Below, in pieces: positions 1-7,943 of a DNA stretch of 21,296 nucleotides. The DNA comes from GCA-020356105 sp964347475. Its GTDB lineage: Bacteria > Pseudomonadota > Alphaproteobacteria > UBA8366 > JADFVY01. Location of the stretch: positions 1 to 21,296 of the forward strand of contig CAYFYY010000076.1 in the NCBI GenBank assembly GCA_964347475.1. The letters are read 5' to 3'. Position numbers and translations under genes: made by a program. Position 1 is the first letter of the stretch; each line of letters begins with the position of its first letter. The notes under the pieces were generated by a model, which saw only the letters and a list, made by a program, of their open reading frames with translations, was not told where the DNA came from and did not search any database.

Positions 1-1056
1 CAGCAGCCGTGCGGCATTGAGGCCGCCGACAGCGGCGCGGTCGTCGTCGCTGATTCCCTCCACCCGGGCGATCAGGCCGACCGGGTCGCCCTCGCCCATG
101 TCGAACGGGTAGTCGGTGCCGAGGAGGATGTGGTCGGCGCCGTATTTGCGGATGAGGAATTCCAGCTGATCCGGCTCGAACACGACGGTGTCGAAATAGA
201 GCCGCTTCATGTATTCGCTCGGCGGCTTTCCGATGTGCTGGCGACAGTCGGGCCGCGCCTGCCAGCCGTGGTCGAAGCGCCCGGCATAGGCCGGCGCGTA
301 GCCGCCGCCATGGGCAATGCACACCTTCAGGCCGGGATGGCGGTCGAGCACCCCGTCGAAGACGAGATGGCCGATCGCAAGGGTGTTCTCGATCGGATGG
401 CCGATCAGGTTGAGGAAGTAGTGGTCCTGGAAGCGCGCGCCGTGGGTGAAGCCGTCCGGGTGGATGAAGATCAGCGCACCGAGCTCCTCGGCCTTCGCGA
501 AGAACGCGTCGAGGCCGGCCCGCGACAGCTCGGTGCCGTTGACGTGGGTCATGATCTCGACGCCGCGCATGCCGAGTTCCCTGATGCAGCGCTCGAGCTC
601 CGCGACGGCCATCTCCGGCGCCTGCAGCGGCACGGTGCCCAGGGTCACGAAGCGGTCCGGCGCCCTGGCCGCGGTCTCGACGAGGTACTCGTTGAGCCGG
701 CGCGCCGCGTCGCGGCCGGCCTCCGGCTCGGCCCAGTAGTAGAACTGGTAGGGCGGCACCGAGATCGCCTGCACGTCGATGCCCATTCGGTCCATGTCGG
801 CGAGGCGCTCGTCGACCGAAGCCATCTTCGGCGCGATGGCGGCAATCTGCTTCTCGTTGACCTCGCGCGTCAGCTTGTTGCCGTAGGCGAGCGCGGCGCG
901 GCCGGCCCGCTCCGCCTCCGCCTGCATCTCTGCGGCGACGGCGGCACAGTTGCAGTGGCAGTGGATGTCGACGGTCAGCGTCTTGCCGCGGCGGGAGACG
1001 GCCCGGGCGCCGCCGGCCTCCGTCGACGGCGCATGCGCCGCACATCTGAACAGCAT
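1..1056 (-). CDS. Amidohydrolase_2 family metal-dependent hydrolase/decarboxylase (ACMSD-like), C-terminus cut by window edge
   Basis: The frame is open from an ATG at 1056 to the left edge, giving 352 residues; only a short C-terminal end is missing. An AGGAGG ribosome site lies 8 bases before this ATG, which decides the start. Visible amidohydrolase_2 motifs are the metal-binding DIHCHCN (His32, His34), a mid-protein FIHPDGF, IAHGGGY, and the late GTDYPFD with the catalytic aspartate, followed by the family's usual NAARLL ending. Relatives include aminocarboxymuconate-semialdehyde decarboxylase and 4-oxalomesaconate hydratase-type enzymes, so decarboxylation or hydration of a ring-cleavage acid is possible. 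The exact reaction is not readable. It starts 28 bases after tctA on the same strand, so it is probably the last or a late gene of the tctCBA operon and may act on the imported acid. Confidence 0.88.
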   Translation of the reverse strand, partial: MLFRCAAHAPSTEAGGARAVSRRGKTLTVDIHCHCNCAAVAAEMQAEAERAGRAALAYGNKLTREVNEKQIAAIAPKMASVDERLADMDRMGIDVQAISVPPYQFYYWAEPEAGRDAARRLNEYLVETAARAPDRFVTLGTVPLQAPEMAVAELERCIRELGMRGVEIMTHVNGTELSRAGLDAFFAKAEELGALIFIHPDGFTHGARFQDHYFLNLIGHPIENTLAIGHLVFDGVLDRHPGLKVCIAHGGGYAPAYAGRFDHGWQARPDCRQHIGKPPSEYMKRLYFDTVVFEPDQLEFLIRKYGADHILLGTDYPFDMGEGDPVGLIARVEGISDDDRAAVGGLNAARLL

Positions 1057-1084
1057 CGGTTCGTCCTCCTCCCTGCGGCCCGGC

Positions 1085-2611
1085 TCAGTCGTCGAGGCGC
1101 GACGGCTCCTTGACCTCCTCGGTCTCCTCGTCCTCCCACGGCTTCGGGCGGAACGAGAAATAGAGCGCCGCGATGATCAGCACGATGATGCCAACCGAGA
1201 TCGGCCGCGTCAGCATGAACGAGATCGGCGCGCCGTGCGAGACCACGAGGGTGTCGCGCAGGCCGTTCTCGGCGATCGGCCCGAGGATCAGCCCGAGCAG
1301 CACGCCGGCCGGCGAATAGTTGTGCTTGACCATGAAGTAGCCGAGCACGCCGAACGCGATCATCATCCACACGTCGTCCACGTTGTTGGTGCCGGCATAG
1401 GTGCCGATGATGCTGAAGATGATGATCAGCGGGCCGAGGATGCCGCGCGGAAACAGCGTCAGGTACGCCATGGTGCGGGCCAGGAACACAGCGATGAAGC
1501 CCATCAGCACGTTGGCGACGATGAAGCCCCACATGATCGTGTAGATCACCTCGGGCTTGTTGGTGAACAGCCGCATGCCCGGCTGCAGGCCGTGGATGAT
1601 CAGCGCGCCGAGGATGACCGCGGCGGAGATGCCGCCGGGGATGCCGAGCACGAACATCGGGATCAGCGACGTGCCGGTGACGCCGTTGTTCGAGCCCTCG
1701 GTCGCCGCCAGCCCCTTGACCTCGCCCTTGCCGAACTGGTCGCCCGGCTTGGCGCGGCGGATCTCCCAGGCATAGGCGACCCACTGGGCGATGCTGCCGC
1801 CCGCCGCCGGGATGATGCCCATGACCAGCCCGGTCGCCCAGCCGCGGATCAGCGACCAGCGGACGTGGAAGATCTCCGACGGCCTGGGCCAGATGTTCCA
1901 GCTCAGCGCGCTCTTGCCGGAGATGTTCGACTTGGCCTCGCCCTCGCTGAGCTCCAGCCCCTGGGCGAAGGCAAACAGACCGATGATGGCGGGCAGGATG
2001 CCGAACCCGGATTCGAGCGAGATGATGCCGAACGTGTAGCGCGGGAAGCCGGAATACTCGTCGATCCCGAAGGTGCTGAGGAACAGGCCGAGCAGCCCGG
2101 ACAGCAGGCCCTTGAGCACCGAGCCGAAGGCGACCGAGGCGATCGCCGTCAGCCCGAGAATGGCGACCAGGAAGTATTCCGACGGCCCGAACATCAGCGA
2201 GACCGTGGCGAGCGGCGGTGCCAGCAGCAGCAGGACGAAGCCGCTGATCAGCCCGCCGACCACCGAGGCGAAGGTCGAGATGCGGATCGCCTGGATCGCC
2301 TTGCCGCGCTTGGTCATCTCGAAGCCCTCGATGGACGAGGCGGCGGACGCCGAGGTCCCTGGCGCGCGCAGCAGGATCGCCGAGAAGGAGCCGCCGTAGA
2401 TGCCCGCGGCGAAGCAGGACACGAGAAGGATCAGGGCGGTGTCGGCCGGCATGTTGAACGACACCGGGATCAGCAGCGCGATTGCCATCGGTGGCGACAG
2501 GCCGGGGATCGCGCCGATGACGAGCCCGATGACGACGCCGAGGATCATCGCCGTGAAATTCTCCGGCGACACCACGTTGGCAAGGTACAGGAAAGTGTCT
2601 TCAGCGAACAT
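1085..2611 (-). CDS. tctA: Tripartite tricarboxylate transporter, large permease subunit TctA
   Basis: This is a 508-residue, very hydrophobic protein of the length usual for TctA (about 500 residues, roughly 12 membrane segments). Family signatures are visible: GAIPGLSPPMAIALLIP at residues 33-49, YGGSFSAILLRAPGT at 72-86, IPAAGGSIAQWVAYAWE at 267-283, and ATEGSNNG plus LIPMFVLGIPGG at 303-327. TctA is the inner-membrane channel subunit that, with TctB and the periplasmic binding protein TctC, drives ion-coupled uptake of carboxylates such as citrate or aromatic acids. The last 20 or so residues are a charged cytoplasmic tail. The start is an ATG at 2611. It lies 44 bases after tctB and 28 bases before the amidohydrolase gene, all on the minus strand. 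Confidence 0.96.
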   Translation of the reverse strand: MFAEDTFLYLANVVSPENFTAMILGVVIGLVIGAIPGLSPPMAIALLIPVSFNMPADTALILLVSCFAAGIYGGSFSAILLRAPGTSASAASSIEGFEMTKRGKAIQAIRISTFASVVGGLISGFVLLLLAPPLATVSLMFGPSEYFLVAILGLTAIASVAFGSVLKGLLSGLLGLFLSTFGIDEYSGFPRYTFGIISLESGFGILPAIIGLFAFAQGLELSEGEAKSNISGKSALSWNIWPRPSEIFHVRWSLIRGWATGLVMGIIPAAGGSIAQWVAYAWEIRRAKPGDQFGKGEVKGLAATEGSNNGVTGTSLIPMFVLGIPGGISAAVILGALIIHGLQPGMRLFTNKPEVIYTIMWGFIVANVLMGFIAVFLARTMAYLTLFPRGILGPLIIIFSIIGTYAGTNNVDDVWMMIAFGVLGYFMVKHNYSPAGVLLGLILGPIAENGLRDTLVVSHGAPISFMLTRPISVGIIVLIIAALYFSFRPKPWEDEETEEVKEPSRLDD

Positions 2612-2655
2612 GGCTCACGACGCCTCGCGCGGGCCGGGGGCGGGCGACCGTGCGC

Positions 2656-3102
2656 TCACAGCAGCACCCCCTTCGGCAGCGGTGCCTGGAGGAAGACGAT
2701 GAAGAACGCATACATCGCCGGGATCAGGATGGCGGCCGTGAGCAGCAACGTCCTGATGTCGCGGATGCCGATCATCCAGCTCGCCGCGAACAGGAACACG
2801 ACGGTCGACGCGAAGTAGCCGAGCTCGAAGATGACGAAGACGTAGACGATGGACAGCGCGAGCAGCAGCAGCGGCTTGGCCCGCGCATAGGTCATCCGGA
2901 AATCGACCGGGTCGTCAGACTTCCTGACGCTCGGCCGGAAGCTTCCGGCGATCAGCACGCCGGAAATCAGGATGGCGCAGATCTGGGCGAACAACGGGAA
3001 GGTTCCGCCGCCGGCCGGAAACTCGAGCGCCTGGGCACCGACATAGAGGGAGAAGACGATATAAACCGCAGCGGCAATCCGGATGCCCCAGTACCTCGGC
3101 AT
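2656..3102 (-). CDS. tctB: Tripartite tricarboxylate transporter, small permease subunit TctB
   Basis: This is a 148-residue membrane protein with about four hydrophobic segments (roughly residues 6-22, 38-56, 76-96 and 108-136) and the typical short C-terminal end APLPKGVLL. It is the small integral membrane partner of TctA. An in-frame TTG exists two codons upstream (3108), but GAGAGGG sits 8 bases before the ATG at 3102 and only 2 bases before the TTG, so I chose the ATG. It lies between tctC and tctA in the same operon. The 90 base gap to tctC contains a strong stem-loop. TctB proteins diverge quickly, so the assignment rests on topology, length and position as much as on sequence. Confidence 0.9.
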   Translation of the reverse strand: MPRYWGIRIAAAVYIVFSLYVGAQALEFPAGGGTFPLFAQICAILISGVLIAGSFRPSVRKSDDPVDFRMTYARAKPLLLLALSIVYVFVIFELGYFASTVVFLFAASWMIGIRDIRTLLLTAAILIPAMYAFFIVFLQAPLPKGVLL

Positions 3103-3142
3103 GCGCAAAACCCTCTCGCTTTGACGGCAACGCGAAACGAAG

Positions 3143-3185
3143 GCCGGCCGCGGACTCCACGTCTGTGCTGAAATCCGCGGCCGGC
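3143..3185 (-). promoter_or_regulatory. Intercistronic stem-loop between tctC and tctB
   Basis: Two perfectly complementary 12-base arms (3143-3154 and 3174-3185, core CCGGCCGCGGA / TCCGCGGCCGG) enclose a 19-base loop. The left boundary is 8 bases from the tctC stop. No T-run follows, so it is not a classic intrinsic terminator. In this position it could protect the upstream tctC mRNA from 3' decay or partly attenuate, which would favour excess binding protein over permease. Confidence 0.6.
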
Positions 3186-3192
3186 GGCCGTT

Positions 3193-4282
3193 CTACTGCT
3201 CAAGCTCCCAGAACTTGACCGACTTGACGAGTTCCTCGGCCTCCCGCAGGGCCGCCCACAACTCGTCGCCTTTCTTGAACTCGAGCGGGTTGCGGTTCGC
3301 CGCCTCCTTGATCTGGTATTCCGGATTGCTCATCGCCTTCTCGATCGCGGCAAGATAGATGTCCTGCTTGTTCTGGGCGATGCCGTTGGCGAGGACGAAC
3401 GTCCTGCCGGCGAAGGAGATGTTGCGCTTGCCGGTGACCTCCTCGAAGGTCGGGACCGTCGGCAGGTTCGGCGAGCGGTCGGCGCTCAGCACGCAGATCG
3501 CGCGCAGCTTGCGGTCGAGCATGTAGGGCACGTAGTAGCCGACGTTGCCGCCGACCGCATCGGTATGGCCGCCGATCACCTCCTGGATCTTCTTGCCGTC
3601 GTTGTTGGCGTAGACCTTCTTGACCTTGAAGCCGTCGACGAATTTCTCGGCATAGGCGATGCCCATATGGTCGTCCGAGCCGACCGCCGTCGTGCTCATG
3701 ACGATCTGGTTCGGATTCGCGATCGCATGGTCGATGAAGGCGCGCAGCGTCTGGAAGCGCTCGTCCCCCTCACGGACCGCCCAGATGCAGGGATCGAGCG
3801 AATGCCAGGCGATGAAGTTGAAGGATTCCAGGGTCTCGGTGCGCTTCATCCGCGGATCGAGCAGGGACAGGCTGATGTGCCCGCACCCCCATTCCCGGGC
3901 NNNNNNNNNNCGGATCGAGCAGGGACAGGACATGCGGCAGGTTGATCGTGCCAATGATGTGATCGTCCTTCTCGGGATCCCATTTCGCCATCTCGGCCCA
4001 GGCCTTCCAGCCGCCGCCGCCCTGGATGTTGATGACGTTGACCGGAACCCCCAGCTCCTTCGCAAGATACGGAGCAAAGAGACGCATCGTCCGGTCGGAC
4101 CCGCCGCCGGTGCCGAACGGCACCACGAGCTGGACCGGGCCGGTGGGGAACGCCGCCGCCTTCGCGACCTTGCCGGCGGTCGTGAACGTCGCCGCGCCGG
4201 CCACGGCCCCCGCGCCGGCGAGGAACTTCCTGCGGCCGAATACCGTGCTCCGCTTGTCTGCCGTCGGTTTGACTTTGCTCAT
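3193..4282 (-). CDS. tctC: Tripartite tricarboxylate transporter substrate-binding protein TctC (Bug family), interrupted by an assembly gap
   Basis: The protein is split over two frames around the N-run. The N-terminal part (from ATG 4282, with AAGGAGG 7 bases upstream) has a twin-arginine export signal, GRRKFLAGAGAVAG at residues 16-29, and the Bug-family motif VVPFGTGGGSDRTMR at 53-67, ending in LSLLDP. The C-terminal part begins again with LSLLDP and continues through the domain to the stop at 3193. Removing one copy of the duplicated bases plus the insert and Ns (58 nt in total) restores one frame of 343 residues, normal for TctC. I therefore read this as one intact gene with an assembly error, not a pseudogene. 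The product is the periplasmic receptor that captures a carboxylate for TctAB. It is the first gene of the minus-strand operon. Confidence 0.93.
3853..3929. other. Scaffold join: 10 N flanked by a 19-base duplication and a 29-base alien tail
   Basis: The 19 bases at 3853-3871 (CGGATCGAGCAGGGACAGG) recur exactly at 3911-3929. Between them are 29 bases (3872-3900) that fit neither reading frame of tctC, and then 10 N (3901-3910). The offset between copies is 58, so the join creates an artificial frameshift. The two contigs overlap and should have been merged; the 29-base tail is a divergent contig end. Confidence 0.9.
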
Positions 4283-4452
4283 TATTTAGCCTCCTTGCTG
4301 CTCCAATTGCTACCTGACCGGCCGGAATGCGGCGCGCCGCCGCTGTCTCCGACTCATGCTGACAGGATCACAGCCCGATCGCGGGCATTATTCCGGCTGT
4401 TTTACCGTCCCGGGCCTCCCGTGGCTGCGCCGTTCTTGCCGGGCGGCGCCCC

Positions 4453-4471
4453 GGAACGGCACTGGCGTTCC
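4453..4471. promoter_or_regulatory. Inverted repeat GGAACG-N7-CGTTCC in the tctC/aldolase divergent region
   Basis: Two perfect 6-base arms are separated by 7 bases and lie about 170 bases from both flanking start codons. The GGAA...TTCC layout resembles some IclR-family operators, but this is a weak resemblance and the site is not repeated elsewhere in the window as far as I can see. Confidence 0.25.
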
Positions 4472-4509
4472 AGGTGAAGAGCGTGGCTCCGCCCGTTGCG
4501 CGACCGGTC

Positions 4510-4539
4510 CCGAAGCGTCCTGATATCCGGGCGCTTCGG
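4510..4539. promoter_or_regulatory. 30-base near-perfect palindrome upstream of the aldolase gene
   Basis: The arms CCGAAGCG (4510-4517) and CGCTTCGG (4532-4539) are perfect complements and share one centre with an inner GATATC (4522-4527). Thirteen of fifteen base pairs match. It lies 15 bases upstream of a TTGACA (4555-4560) and about 100 bases before the aldolase start, so it may be a regulator-binding site for the divergent tctC and aldolase promoters. No T-run follows it. Confidence 0.45.
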
Positions 4540-4573
4540 AGCGGCATCGCCTTTTTGACACGGAATTTTATCT

Positions 4574-4581
4574 GGTGCACC
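4574..4581. promoter_or_regulatory. Candidate operator GGTGCACC (site A) and aldolase promoter region
   Basis: The perfect 8-base palindrome GGTGCACC is followed by GATTT, a 13-base string found again between iclR and the SDR gene. It is 58 bases upstream of the aldolase start. A TAATAT (4596-4601) lies downstream at the right distance for the palindrome to overlap a -35 position. The rest of the 357-base gap 4283-4639 holds the two palindromes listed separately and the tctC ribosome site, and no gene. Confidence 0.45.
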
Positions 4582-4639
4582 GATTTGTTTCAAACTAATA
4601 TTTCGCGCGAGATCGCCCGTCCACCGGAGATTCCCGAAA

Positions 4640-5413
4640 TTGCAGCTGCCCAGGAACACCTTCAAGCAGGCCCTGGCCGAGATGCGGCCGCAGATCGGCC
4701 TGTGGAGCACGTTGTCCAGCAACATCGCATCCGAGGTGCTGGCCCACGCCGGCTACGACTGGATCGTCGTCGACATGGAGCATTCGCCCAACGAGATTCC
4801 GGGCGTCTATATGCAGCTGCAGTCGTACGACCCGTCGCCGACCGCGGCCGTCGTCCGGCTGCCCTGGAACGATCCCGTCGTGGTCAAGCGGGTGCTCGAT
4901 ATCGGCGCCTATTCCCTGCTGTTTCCGATGATCCAGACGGCGGAGGAGGCGGCCGCCGCGGTCGCGTCGACGCGCTATCCGCCGCGCGGCATCCGCGGTG
5001 TGTCGCTGAACCAGCGCGGCAACCGCTACGGGCGTATCGCCGATTACGTCCACGACTTCGAGTCCGAGCTGTGCATCACGGTGCAGATCGAGACCAGGGC
5101 CGCCCTCGGCCGGGTTGAGGAGATCGCCGCCGTCGACGGCGTCGACGGCATCTTCTTCGGCCCGGCGGACCTGTCCGCCGACATGGGGTATCTCGGCCAG
5201 CCCGGGCACCCGAAGGTGAAGGAGGCGCTGGCCGAGGGCCTTGCCGCCTGCGGCAAGGCGGGCAAGCCCGCCGGAATCCTGACCGGGGCCGAGGCGGATT
5301 CGATCCACTGGCTGAAGGAAGGCTACGTGTTCGTCGCCGTCGGCACCGACACGGCCATCCTCGCCCGCGGCGCCGATGCACTGCTCGGCCGCATCAGGGA
5401 CGGAATCGCGTAA
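4640..5413 (+). CDS. HpcH/HpaI family aldolase (2-keto-3-deoxy acid / class II pyruvate aldolase)
   Basis: This 257-residue TIM-barrel protein is full length for the family. Start is TTG at 4640, with GGAGA 9 bases upstream; the family N-terminus (LPRNTFKQALAE) begins right after it, so an earlier start is unlikely. Characteristic residues are visible: VDMEHSPN (Asp45, His48), the substrate arginine in VVRLPW (Arg73), and the metal ligands Glu151 (VQIETR) and Asp177 (FFGPADLS). Enzymes of this family reversibly cleave 2-keto-4-hydroxy acids to pyruvate and an aldehyde using a divalent metal; the natural substrate is not predictable here. It is transcribed divergently from tctCBA, whose product may import its precursor. 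It appears to be a single-gene unit ended by REP-like repeats. Confidence 0.92.
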   Translation: MQLPRNTFKQALAEMRPQIGLWSTLSSNIASEVLAHAGYDWIVVDMEHSPNEIPGVYMQLQSYDPSPTAAVVRLPWNDPVVVKRVLDIGAYSLLFPMIQTAEEAAAAVASTRYPPRGIRGVSLNQRGNRYGRIADYVHDFESELCITVQIETRAALGRVEEIAAVDGVDGIFFGPADLSADMGYLGQPGHPKVKEALAEGLAACGKAGKPAGILTGAEADSIHWLKEGYVFVAVGTDTAILARGADALLGRIRDGIA

Positions 5414-5431
5414 ACGGGAAGACCGGCGCGA

Positions 5432-5541
5432 CCTCATACTTCGAGACGGGCCTGAAGGCCCTCCTCAGTATGAGGCTCCAACATCTTAATATATGTTGCC
5501 TCATACTGAGGAGCGGCGTAGCCGCGTCTCGCAGTATGAGG
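5432..5541. repeat. Inverted pair of REP-like palindromic repeats (copies 1a and 1b)
   Basis: Copy 1a (5432-5475) and copy 1b (5499-5541) are inverted relative to each other, each beginning CCTCATACT and ending TATGAGG with an internal GC-rich hairpin. The 23-base spacer itself can fold (CAACAT...ATGTTG). Together they fill most of the 143-base gap between the convergent aldolase and dehydrogenase genes and could form a long bidirectional stem that ends or protects both transcripts. Related copies occur at 17434-17534, 20285-20327 and 21260-21296. Confidence 0.85.
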
Positions 5542-5556
5542 TTGCTCGGTGAGACC

Positions 5557-6516
5557 CTAACGCAACACCTCGCGGTTGACCACGAGGTCCGGGTCCAGCC
5601 GGCCGTCGAAGGCGGCGAGGACGTTGTCGGCGCAGGCCAGCGCCATGCGGCGCGCGCACTCCTCGGTGAAGGCCGCGCAGTGCGGGCTGACGATCACCGA
5701 GTCGAGCGCGAACAGGGGATTGCCGGGCCCCGGCGGCTCGTCCTCGAACACGTCGAGCGCCGCACCGCGCAACCGCCCCGCGACCAGGGACGCGTGTAGC
5801 GCCGCCTCGTCGACGACGCCGCCGCGCGACAGGTTCAGCAGGGCCGCCTCCGGCTTCATGGCGGCGATCTCGGCCGCGCCGATCAGATGCCCCGCGCCCG
5901 GCGCCTTGGGGACGTGCACGGTCACGTAGTCGACCCGGCCCAGCGCTTCGCGGAAATCCACCACGTGGCGGTAACCTGCGGCCTCCGCGGCAGCAGCATC
6001 GACGAAGGGGTCGGCGGCGATCACGTTCATGCCGAACACGCTGCACAGCCTTGCGACGGCGCGGCCGATCCGACCGAAGCCGACCACCAGCACCGTCTTG
6101 CCGGCGAGCTCGCCGGCGGAGAACGTGTCGCGGATCGCGAAATTTCCGTCCCGTGTCGCCCGGTCGTAGGCGCACAGGCGCTTGGCAAGCCCCAGCATCA
6201 GGGCGAGCGTATGTTCCGCTACCGCGCCGCAATTCACGTCGCCGACCAGCGCCAGCGGAATCCGGCGCGCGGTCAGCGCGGCAACGTCGACCGCCTCGTA
6301 GCCAACGCCGTGCCGGGCGACGATCCGCAGGCCGGGGGCGGCGGCGATCGTCGCCGCATCGATCCGGGTCATGCGCACGATGATGGCGTCGGCGGCGCCG
6401 ACATGATCCATCAGGTCGGCCGGATGGTCCGGCAGCTCGCGAAGGGTAAAGTTCGCCTCGGCAAGTCGGTCGATCCCCGCCCCATGGATCTTCCCGAGGA
6501 CCAGGACGTTGGGCAT
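5557..6516 (-). CDS. D-isomer specific 2-hydroxyacid dehydrogenase (phosphoglycerate dehydrogenase-like)
   Basis: This 319-residue protein has the two-domain fold of NAD-dependent D-2-hydroxyacid dehydrogenases. The Rossmann motif VVGFGRIGRAVA is at residues 144-155, the family signature LNLSRGGVVDEAAL at 227-240, and the catalytic triad is Arg231, Glu260 (DVFEDEPP) and His279 (SPHCAAF). It lacks the C-terminal ACT domain of long biosynthetic SerA forms, so a catabolic role reducing or oxidising a 2-keto/2-hydroxy acid is more likely than serine synthesis. I chose ATG 6516 because MPNVLVLG is the expected first beta strand and because it starts 7 bases after the upstream amidohydrolase stop, which suggests translational coupling; the ribosome site is weak. 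It is the last gene of this minus-strand unit. Confidence 0.9.
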   Translation of the reverse strand: MPNVLVLGKIHGAGIDRLAEANFTLRELPDHPADLMDHVGAADAIIVRMTRIDAATIAAAPGLRIVARHGVGYEAVDVAALTARRIPLALVGDVNCGAVAEHTLALMLGLAKRLCAYDRATRDGNFAIRDTFSAGELAGKTVLVVGFGRIGRAVARLCSVFGMNVIAADPFVDAAAAEAAGYRHVVDFREALGRVDYVTVHVPKAPGAGHLIGAAEIAAMKPEAALLNLSRGGVVDEAALHASLVAGRLRGAALDVFEDEPPGPGNPLFALDSVIVSPHCAAFTEECARRMALACADNVLAAFDGRLDPDLVVNREVLR

Positions 6517-6523
6517 CGCCGGC

Positions 6524-7852
6524 TCACGCGTCGATCTTTTTCCAGTCGTCCGGCTCGGCGTGGATGACTTCCTTGCCGGCCGCACCCGGGCGCCGGTCGA
6601 CGAACACCTCGCCCTCCTTCATGACGATCTGGATGTTCCGGCGCTCCTGCAACACACGTATGTCGTCCAGCGGATCGCCGTCGACGACGAGGATATCGGC
6701 GAACTTGCCGGGCTCGACGGTGCCGATGTCCACTTCCATGCCGAGCGCTTCCGCCGCGTTGCGGGTCGTCGTCATGATCGCCTCCATCGGCGTCATGCCG
6801 AGGTCGACATAGATCTCGAGCTCCTGGGCGTTGGTGCCCATGCCGGGCTCGTAACCCATGTCGGTTCCCATGGCGACCTTGATCCCGGCCTTGTGCATGA
6901 CCTGGAAGGTATCGAAGCAGCTCGGCTGGATGGTCTTCATCTTGTCGAGCACGAATTGCGGCGTGCCGATCTGGCGGCGGATCTCGATCGCATGGTCGGT
7001 GCGGTGCGCCAGCGTCGGCGTCACCGGAATCTTCGCCTCGAGAATCTTCTCGATCGAATCGGCATCGTGGAAGACCATGTGCTCAATGGTATCGCAGCCC
7101 GACTGGACCGCCATGCGATGCGCCTCCGGCGTGAAGCAATGGACCGCCGCCCGTTTGTGAAAGGCGTGCGCCTCGTCGACGATGGCGTCGAGCTCCTCCT
7201 GCGTCATGTTGCGGACGTCCGGCTCTTCCTTGTCGGTCCCGCCACCGCCGGAAGCGCAGGTCTTGATCACATCGCAGCCGGTGCGCAGGTTGGTCCGCGC
7301 CAGCTTGCGCAACTCCCACGGCCCGTCGGCGTTCTGGAAGCCCGGGCGCAGCGAGGCCCGCGGCAGGATCAGCTCGAGATGCGAGTTGGTGATGTAGGTG
7401 AAACCGCCGACGACCATGCGCGGTCCCGAGAAGATGCCCGCCTCGATGGCGTCGCGCACGGCGCACAGCTGCGGCGTCATCAGGCCGCGGCTGCTGATGA
7501 AACCGAGGTCGCGCAGCGTCGTGAAACCCATCTCGAAGCACAGCTGGGCATGGAACAGGCAGTACATCTGCTGCAGCTCCGGCGTCACCTCCCAGGTGGC
7601 GACCCGGTAGTTGTTGAAGGTCCGGTTGTTGAACATGTTGAGATGGATGTGCAGGTCCATCATGCCGGGCATCAGGGTCCGGCCGGTGGCATCGATCTCC
7701 TCCGCCCCGGCCGGAATCTCGACCGACCCGGCGGCGCCGACCGCCGCAATGCGCGCCCCCTCGATCACGACCACCGGGTTTTCCAGGACCGGCCCGCCAT
7801 TGCCGTCGATCAGCCGGCCGCCGGTGATGACCTTCGTGTTCGTCGCTGCCAT
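6524..7852 (-). CDS. Amidohydrolase family metal-dependent hydrolase (imidazolonepropionase/prolidase-like)
   Basis: This 442-residue amidohydrolase-superfamily enzyme has all five metal-site elements visible: DLHIH (His68, His70), a candidate carbamylated lysine in DVIKTCASGGGG (Lys197), AVHCF (His238), DTIEHMVF (His258) and AMGTDMG (Asp331). The N-terminal beta sandwich (ITGGRLIDGNGG) and the C-terminal strand motif VEPGKFADILVVDGDP are typical of the branch containing imidazolonepropionase and Xaa-Pro/Xaa-Arg carboxypeptidases. It hydrolyses an amide, lactam or related bond; the substrate is unknown. An earlier in-frame GTG (7951) would fall inside the palindrome and add non-homologous residues, so ATG 7852 is preferred. 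The gene after it is the dehydrogenase, and upstream is a COG0523 GTPase that could supply its metal. Confidence 0.9.
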   Translation of the reverse strand: MAATNTKVITGGRLIDGNGGPVLENPVVVIEGARIAAVGAAGSVEIPAGAEEIDATGRTLMPGMMDLHIHLNMFNNRTFNNYRVATWEVTPELQQMYCLFHAQLCFEMGFTTLRDLGFISSRGLMTPQLCAVRDAIEAGIFSGPRMVVGGFTYITNSHLELILPRASLRPGFQNADGPWELRKLARTNLRTGCDVIKTCASGGGGTDKEEPDVRNMTQEELDAIVDEAHAFHKRAAVHCFTPEAHRMAVQSGCDTIEHMVFHDADSIEKILEAKIPVTPTLAHRTDHAIEIRRQIGTPQFVLDKMKTIQPSCFDTFQVMHKAGIKVAMGTDMGYEPGMGTNAQELEIYVDLGMTPMEAIMTTTRNAAEALGMEVDIGTVEPGKFADILVVDGDPLDDIRVLQERRNIQIVMKEGEVFVDRRPGAAGKEVIHAEPDDWKKIDA

Positions 7853-7943
7853 TGCTGCTGGTTCGCCTCGTCGTTTCCGCTCGCTAGTCTGCCGGCCGCC
7901 GCGGTGGCAAGGCCATTGGGAGCTCGCATTGGGTCGGCGCACT

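Noticed and set aside
950..2818. Long plus-strand open frame (622 codons) opposite tctA and tctB
   Set aside because: It is rich in Arg, Asp, Glu and Gln with low complexity, shows no family motif and lies antisense to clear transporter genes; it is a high-GC codon shadow.
3193..4282. tctC as a pseudogene or a real frameshift
   Set aside because: The frame change coincides exactly with the N-run and duplicated contig ends; removing 58 bases restores the full protein.
5432..5541. Possible CRISPR array
   Set aside because: There are only two repeat units, inverted to each other rather than direct, and no regular spacers or cas genes; it is a REP-like pair.
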